NCBI GenBank assembly: GCA_963699055.1
Contig: CAVOTA010000002.1
Coordinates: 434,001-498,000, forward strand
DNA: 64,000 nucleotides
Source of the DNA: Bog-756 sp963699055
Lineage (GTDB): Bacteria > Actinomycetota > Acidimicrobiia > Acidimicrobiales > RAAP-2
Direction: 5' to 3'
The notes below the pieces were generated by a model. That model was not told the DNA's origin. It searched no databases and was given only the letters and a program-made list of their open reading frames with translations. Below, one piece after another: positions 59,377 through 64,000 of the stretch (the first letter of the stretch is position 1; each line of letters starts with the position of its first letter). The translations under genes were made by a program, and so were the position numbers.

Positions 59377-59886
59377 GTGACGCAGGAGAGCGAGCCGGTC
59401 GAAGTCTCACGCAGGATCGAAGCCCCGCCGACCCTGATCTTCGCGGTGCTGGCGGATCCGCGGCGCCACCACGAATTCGACGGGTCCGACATGCTCCGGG
59501 GGGCGGTCGACGACCGTCCGGTCTCCGGTGTCGGCGACACCTTCACCATGAAGATGCACCGACTCGGACGCGACTATGCCATGGTGAACCACGTGGTGGA
59601 GTTCGAGGCTGATCGCCGCATCGCCTGGGCGCCGGCCCCCGGAGACCTCGCCACGGCCGGCGGTGACCCTTCCCGGGTCGGCATCCCCGCCGGCTACCGC
59701 TGGGGCTACGTCCTCACCCCGGACGGTGCCGACGCCACGGTCGTCACCGAGGTCTTCGACTGCGGGACCGAGGACAATCGTTGGATCCTCCTGACCGAAG
59801 GCGGGACGTGGATCAACGGGACCACGACGGTGCACGAGTCCATGTCGGCAACCCTGGAGCGGCTCGACCGCATCTGCGCCGGGTAG
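59377..59886 (+). CDS. SRPBCC (START/Bet v 1-like) family protein
   Basis: 169 residues from GTG 59377 with GGAAGGGG 7 bp upstream. VEVSRRIEAPPTLIFAVLAD followed by PRRHHEFDGSD is the typical SRPBCC beginning. GDTFTMKMHRLGRDYAMVNH and RIAWAPAPGD follow. These helix-grip proteins bind hydrophobic ligands; some are cyclases or lipid carriers. No partner gene indicates the ligand. Confidence 0.85.
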   Translation: MTQESEPVEVSRRIEAPPTLIFAVLADPRRHHEFDGSDMLRGAVDDRPVSGVGDTFTMKMHRLGRDYAMVNHVVEFEADRRIAWAPAPGDLATAGGDPSRVGIPAGYRWGYVLTPDGADATVVTEVFDCGTEDNRWILLTEGGTWINGTTTVHESMSATLERLDRICAG

Positions 59887-59965
59887 GACCGCCGCCGACG
59901 GCCCCCGTTGGCCGCACCACGGGGCGCAGCATCACGGGGACCCCATCGTCGCCGGAGCCCGGACG

Positions 59966-61021
59966 TCACCCACAGCTCTGCGCATAGGCGGCGGTCCCGG
60001 GCTGGTAGGCCTGTCCGGAATTCGCCGACACCATCAGACAGGACTCGTCGACCGCCACGAACGCGCTCGCCGGGATCTGTTTGAGCTGGTCGACTTCCGT
60101 GTCGGTCCACCTGGTGTCGGCCGTTCCCTGGAAGAACCAATTGCTGCCGTTGTCGGCCAGGATCAGTCCGTAGGTCTGCAGGGTGGTGATCACGGTCTGG
60201 CACATCGCCGAGCACTCCGAGGCCGGGAGGCTGAAGCTCGAGGACAACCGGAAGCGCGCGCCCATCGGTGGGCAGCTGGGATCATCCTGGCCGGCTTCGT
60301 GGCGCGCCGGCCAGAGGTAGGTCGGCTGCGTGCACTCGGCCGTGAACCGGATGGCGTGATCCATCGCCAGTGCACTGACCTCGTCGTAGTTGACCAGTCC
60401 GGGGAGGATCGGCAGGCCTGCGGCATCGGCGGATGTCCAGCCGGCCGGGCGCAACGCGTCGGAATCGAGGTTCCAGGTGGCACCAGAGCCGGCCGTCGAT
60501 TCCCTGCCGGCGTGATAGTGCGCGTGGTACAGCTCGTAGAGTTCGCACGTCGAGGGGTTGACCATGACGGCATGCCGATCCGAACCGCTCTCGATCGGCG
60601 TCGACGCCGACAGGGGGTACGGACCCGGGTCGCTCTGGTCGGCATAGGTGAATCTGATCGGCACCAGCGGTTGCGAAGGCGAGACGACCTGCCAGGGGAT
60701 TCCATAGGGCTTGGTCTTCTTCGCCGACGGCCCGTAGTCCGGATGGAGGAAGGTCGTGGAGGCGTCCATCGAGGCGAGCCAGGTGGCGCTGTCGGCATCG
60801 ACCGGGAGCCCGGTGATCGGGGTGTTCCACACATTGTCGGAGGGGAACGCCGGGCACACCGTGCCCGGAAGCACCGTGCCTCCCGATGGCGCACCCACGG
60901 GCGCACCCGGGGCCGTCTCCGGCGATGCCGATGCCACGGCGCCGGGCACGCAGGCGGTCGCCAGGAGAAGCACGGCCGGACCGATCCGTCGGTGGATGCC
61001 GTGACGGCGCCACCGACTCAT
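59966..61021 (-). CDS. Secreted protein of a widespread uncharacterised family
   Basis: 351 residues from ATG 61021, which overlaps the upstream gene stop (ATGA). A signal peptide (IGPAVLLLATACVPGAVASA) is present. The mature protein has PSDNVWNTPITGLPVDADSA, GIPWQVVSPSQPLVPIRFTY, ELYHAHYH, ALRPAGWTSADAAGLPILPG, DHAIRFTAECTQPTYLWPAR and TYGLILADNGSNWF. I recognise this order of motifs from secreted proteins in actinobacteria and proteobacteria, but not a function. Conserved His, Asp and Cys residues could support an enzyme. Confidence 0.8.
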   Translation of the reverse strand: MSRWRRHGIHRRIGPAVLLLATACVPGAVASASPETAPGAPVGAPSGGTVLPGTVCPAFPSDNVWNTPITGLPVDADSATWLASMDASTTFLHPDYGPSAKKTKPYGIPWQVVSPSQPLVPIRFTYADQSDPGPYPLSASTPIESGSDRHAVMVNPSTCELYELYHAHYHAGRESTAGSGATWNLDSDALRPAGWTSADAAGLPILPGLVNYDEVSALAMDHAIRFTAECTQPTYLWPARHEAGQDDPSCPPMGARFRLSSSFSLPASECSAMCQTVITTLQTYGLILADNGSNWFFQGTADTRWTDTEVDQLKQIPASAFVAVDESCLMVSANSGQAYQPGTAAYAQSCG

Positions 61022-61323
61022 GCGCGGACGAGCTTCAGTGCGAGCCTGGGGACGAGGAAGGAGGCCAGGAAGATCGGGAGGAACCTCTTGCCGGTGCACC
61101 GGTTGGCGACGCACCCACCCTCGGTGGCGTCGAAGGTCTCCGTGCCGCTCGACATCCGGCCGCAGCGGATCTGCAGGGTGTGACGTCCGGGTTCGACCGG
61201 CAGTACCAGGGTGCCGTTCATGTCGACCGACCCCGCCGGCTCACCGTCGACGACGACCTGGTACGCAGCCCGACGGACCTCTGCTCCGATCGCCTTGTGC
61301 GTCAGCTGCAGCGTCGTCGACAT
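61018..61323 (-). CDS. Small protein with C-terminal membrane segment, coupled to the secreted protein gene
   Basis: 101 residues from ATG 61323; its stop overlaps the start of the secreted-protein gene. A PEGA-like beta region (AAYQVVVDGEPAGSVDMNGT, then LVLPVEPGRHTLQIRCG) precedes a hydrophobic C-terminus (FLPIFLASFLVPRLALKLV). Two further Cys lie between (GGCVANRC). It may be a membrane-tethered carbohydrate- or partner-binding module; function unknown. Confidence 0.65.
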   Translation of the reverse strand: MSTTLQLTHKAIGAEVRRAAYQVVVDGEPAGSVDMNGTLVLPVEPGRHTLQIRCGRMSSGTETFDATEGGCVANRCTGKRFLPIFLASFLVPRLALKLVRA

Positions 61324-61435
61324 CCGGCGATCCCCCTTGGTGCCCGGGCAACCGTGGTTCCGGTACCGGGCGACCAGTGCAGCGTACCGGTGACCGACCT
61401 CCACGGACGCCACTCCGGTGGGCGTCGGATCATCG

Positions 61436-62602
61436 TCAGGCGGGCGCGCCGGCGAGCACGGCGACCAGGCCGATCACCCCCGCCCCGACGAGCGCGGGTA
61501 CGACGCCCCGGCGCAGGGCCAGCAGCCAGACGGCGGCCACGGCCAGGACCCCCGACTGCCACACATGGGCAAGTTCCGATCCGAGGGGGATCGCCGATCC
61601 GGCGATGGCACCGATCACCGCCGCTCCCGCTCCGATGAAGAACGACTGGATCCGTCGATCGGCGCGCAGTCGGTCGAAATGCCTCGCGCCGGCGATGACG
61701 AAGACGAACGACGGGGCGAAGGCGACGACGGATGCGAGGATGCCGCCCCACAGCCCGCCGGCGGCGTAGCCCACCACGGCCACCGTCTGGACCACCGGGC
61801 CGGGAGTCACCTGACCCAGGGCGACGGCGTTGAGGAACTGGGCCCCGGTCATCCAGTGGTAGGTGACCACGGCGTCGTGCTGCATGAGGGGGATGATCAC
61901 GAAGCCCCCGCCGTAGGAGAGTGCCCCGACCTTGACTGCGACCCAGCACAGGGATGCGATGCCACCCATGGCCACGGGGAGCGCCGACGCCGGGAAGATG
62001 GCGGTCCGGCGCCGGTGCGGCCGGCCGTCACCTCCGGTCCGGACGGCGATCTCGACGGCGCCACAGGCGACGAGCACCAGGACCAGCAGCGCGCCGGTCG
62101 TGGCGGCTGAGACCCCGCCGGCGACCAGGTAGGCGAACCAGCGGACCTTGACCGCCCGTCCGGACCCCGCCCGCTGCCAACTGGCCGGGATCAGCTGGAT
62201 CGCGGCACTGACGGCCACGGCAGGTACGGCCGCACCCGCCCCGGCGGCCAGACCCAGGACCCACCGTGGTGGGTGTGCGGACAGGAACAGGGCCGACAGC
62301 GCCAGGATCATGGTCAACCCGGGAAGGATGAAGCAGATGCCGCCGACGACCGCGCCGAGCCGTCCCCGCAGACGCCACGCGCAGTAGATCGCCAGTTGGG
62401 TGGAGGCGGGGCCCGGGAGGAGGTTGGTGGCCGCGATCCCGTCCTCGAACTCATGGGCCGTGAGCCAGCCCCGCTCGTCCACGCAGAGACTCCGGAAGAG
62501 GGCGATGTGGGCAGGGGGACCGCCGAATCCGGTGGCACCGATACGTCCCCACTCACGGATGACCGTCCTGAGGGACACCGGCCGGCTCGAGGTCTCAGGC
62601 AT
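61436..62602 (-). CDS. chrA: ChrA-type chromate transporter, two-domain
   Basis: 388 residues from ATG 62602. Two CHR domains are present: TGFGGPPAHIALFRSLCVDE with GIAATNLLPGPASTQLA in the first, and VGALSYGGGFVIIPLMQHD with ALGQVTPGPVVQTVAVVGY in the second. About 11 membrane helices. ChrA proteins export chromate or move other oxyanions. No chrB or reductase gene is nearby, so chromate resistance is only the family assignment. Confidence 0.9.
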   Translation of the reverse strand: MPETSSRPVSLRTVIREWGRIGATGFGGPPAHIALFRSLCVDERGWLTAHEFEDGIAATNLLPGPASTQLAIYCAWRLRGRLGAVVGGICFILPGLTMILALSALFLSAHPPRWVLGLAAGAGAAVPAVAVSAAIQLIPASWQRAGSGRAVKVRWFAYLVAGGVSAATTGALLVLVLVACGAVEIAVRTGGDGRPHRRRTAIFPASALPVAMGGIASLCWVAVKVGALSYGGGFVIIPLMQHDAVVTYHWMTGAQFLNAVALGQVTPGPVVQTVAVVGYAAGGLWGGILASVVAFAPSFVFVIAGARHFDRLRADRRIQSFFIGAGAAVIGAIAGSAIPLGSELAHVWQSGVLAVAAVWLLALRRGVVPALVGAGVIGLVAVLAGAPA

Positions 62603-62668
62603 GGCCCGGGCAATCGTATGGCACGTGTCGTGGTGACGAGGATGCCGCTCCCCCACCCCCACCCGCCC

Positions 62669-64000
62669 TCAGTAGTAGATGGACGGCTCCGCTGCTCCAC
62701 CCCGGCCACGGAGCACCGCGAAGTCGCATCCTTCGTTCGCCTGCATGACGTGCTGCTCGAAGAGGGCACCCCAGCCACGCTCGAACCGGGGTGGAGGCCC
62801 GGTCCACGCCTTGCGACGTGCCGTCAGTTCATCGGGGCTGACCAACAGCTCGAGCCGCCGGCCGGGAACGTCCAACTCGACGAGGTCTCCGTCACGGACC
62901 AAGGCGAGCGGTCCACCGATGAACGACTCGGGTGCGATGTGGAGAACCGTCGTGCCGTGACTCGTCCCGCTCATGCGGGCGTCACTGATCCGGACCATGT
63001 CACGCACACCCCGCTGGATGAGCTTGAACGGCAACGGGATCATCCCCCACTCGGGCATGCCGGGACCGCCCCGAGGTCCGGCGTTCCGGAGGACGAGCAC
63101 CGACTCCGCCGTGACGTCGAGTTCGGGGTCGTTCAGGCGGCGGTCCAGGTCCGCCCGGTCGGCGAACACCACGGCCGGTCCCCGGTGCTGGCACAGCTCC
63201 GGACTGGCGGCACTGACCTTGATCACCGCACCGTCGGGTGCCAGGTTGCCGTGGAGGACGGCCAGTGCGAGCGGCCGGACCGGATCGTCGAACGGACGGA
63301 TCACCTCCTGGTTGCACACCTCGGCACCGGCGATGTTGTCACCGAGGGACCGGCCGTTCGCGGTCAGGCACGACGTGTCGAGATGGTGGCGGATCTGCTG
63401 CAACAGGGCCCGGAGGCCGCCCGCCTCGAAGAAGTCCTCCATCAAGAAGTGCCCCGAGGGCTCGACGTCGGCCAGCACGGGGATGTCCCGGGCGATCTCG
63501 TCGAAGAGCGACAACGGGACGGCGATGCCGGCTCGACCGGCGATGGCCGGAAGATGGATGGTGGCGTTGGTCGATCCTCCGAGCGCCATCATCGCCACGA
63601 TCGCATTGCGGAAGGATGCCGCATGGAGGATGTCCGAGGGCCGCAGCCCCTCCGTGGCCATGGCCACGGCGCGGCGGCCGGCATCTGCGGCCAGGCGCCG
63701 CTGCTGGGAGTTGCCGGCGGGGACCGAGGACGCTCCTGGCATGGTCATGCCGAGCACCTCGGCGATGGCCGTCATCGTCGACGCCGTTCCCATGACGTTG
63801 CACGTGCCCGGCGAACAGGCGTAGCCGTCCTCGATCTCGTACCAGTCGTCGATCGAGATGCTGCCGGCCACCAGCTCCTCCGAGTACTTCCACGCGGTGA
63901 CGGCCGCACCGAGCCGTTCACCCTTCCAATTGCCGTGCATCATGAACCCGGCGGGCACGTAGACCGACGGGAGGTCGGCGCTCACCGCCCCCATCAGGAG
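62669..64000 (-). CDS. IlvD/Edd-family dehydratase, C-terminal part (5' end beyond window)
   Basis: The last ~443 residues of a ~570-residue enzyme; the start lies past 64000. DGYACSPGTCNVMGTASTMT holds a cluster-ligand Cys, then LGGSTNATIHLPAIAGRAGI, GNLAPDGAVIKVSAASPELC, GGPGMPEWGMIPLPF and DARMSGTSHGTTVLHIAPES. These are dihydroxy-acid dehydratase family motifs. The sugar-acid branch (arabonate/xylonate-type) is as likely as true IlvD, since the C-terminal RFERGWGALFEQHVMQANEG fits that branch. It needs an Fe-S cluster and Mg2+. Confidence 0.9.
   Translation of the reverse strand, partial: LLMGAVSADLPSVYVPAGFMMHGNWKGERLGAAVTAWKYSEELVAGSISIDDWYEIEDGYACSPGTCNVMGTASTMTAIAEVLGMTMPGASSVPAGNSQQRRLAADAGRRAVAMATEGLRPSDILHAASFRNAIVAMMALGGSTNATIHLPAIAGRAGIAVPLSLFDEIARDIPVLADVEPSGHFLMEDFFEAGGLRALLQQIRHHLDTSCLTANGRSLGDNIAGAEVCNQEVIRPFDDPVRPLALAVLHGNLAPDGAVIKVSAASPELCQHRGPAVVFADRADLDRRLNDPELDVTAESVLVLRNAGPRGGPGMPEWGMIPLPFKLIQRGVRDMVRISDARMSGTSHGTTVLHIAPESFIGGPLALVRDGDLVELDVPGRRLELLVSPDELTARRKAWTGPPPRFERGWGALFEQHVMQANEGCDFAVLRGRGGAAEPSIYY

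Overview
The window is GC-rich, densely packed, GTG-start-rich bacterial DNA of actinobacterial type. Several things point to a free-living, probably uncultivated member of the Acidimicrobiia or a close relative. These are the mycobacteria-like mec-cysO-cysM cluster with an MBL-rph-rdgB block beside it, luciferase-like (F420/flavin) oxidoreductases, and large secreted proteins carrying 'GYWLVASDGGVFAFG' repeats. The lineage is an inference; no rRNA gene is present to confirm it.

Layout. 1-1805: end of a possible TetR-type gene, an MFS exporter and mscL (convergent, overlapping). 1935-6980: a minus-strand run of redox and acyl-group enzymes (peroxiredoxin, nitroreductase, two luciferase-like enzymes, a hotdog thioesterase, a DHSWG-motif protein), several joined by 4-bp GTGA overlaps. 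7110-20322: mostly exported proteins (a GH43-like/propeller protein, a DUF4185-like lipoprotein, a G1 glutamic peptidase with propeller, a PHM-like copper monooxygenase), an ECF sigma/anti-sigma pair, an APC permease, an MFS carrier and a GNAT acetyltransferase. 20399-22204: small genes and a TIGR00027-type methyltransferase. 22205-30347: two divergent giant secreted proteins, one RCC1-like and one of 1,897 residues with 14 Cys-paired repeats plus TIG and Ig-like domains.

30348-36330 is the mobile part. It holds a recombinase-like HTH remnant, a perfect 15-bp hairpin, and a TetR/MFS/PPOX cassette enclosed by a gapless 89-bp inverted repeat. It also has a broken VOC gene and a complete IS481-family element inserted between tRNA-Val(GAC) and its terminator, with a 16-bp target duplication.

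36409-49402 is mixed housekeeping: DUF2127 and PhyH proteins, an MFS carrier, a LuxR regulator with a degenerate receiver, tRNA-Cys, a GT4 glycosyltransferase, a GlnD-like enzyme, an L,D-transpeptidase, a crotonase and an OafA-like acyltransferase. 49404-56946 carries rdgB, rph, an MBL hydrolase, cysM, cysO, mec, smpB and ssrA. This reproduces much of the Mycobacterium tuberculosis Rv1334-Rv1341 order, interrupted by a membrane-protein gene on the other strand. 57253-64000 has small membrane proteins, an SRPBCC protein, a secreted protein of a widespread uncharacterised family, a two-domain ChrA transporter and the C-terminal part of an IlvD/Edd dehydratase cut by the window edge.

The most notable observations are a CysO sulfur carrier whose di-glycine is followed by ten extra residues, next to a JAMM peptidase gene; the 89-bp inverted repeat around an efflux cassette; and the family of secreted repeat proteins. 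All calls come from reading the sequence; no database search was run.
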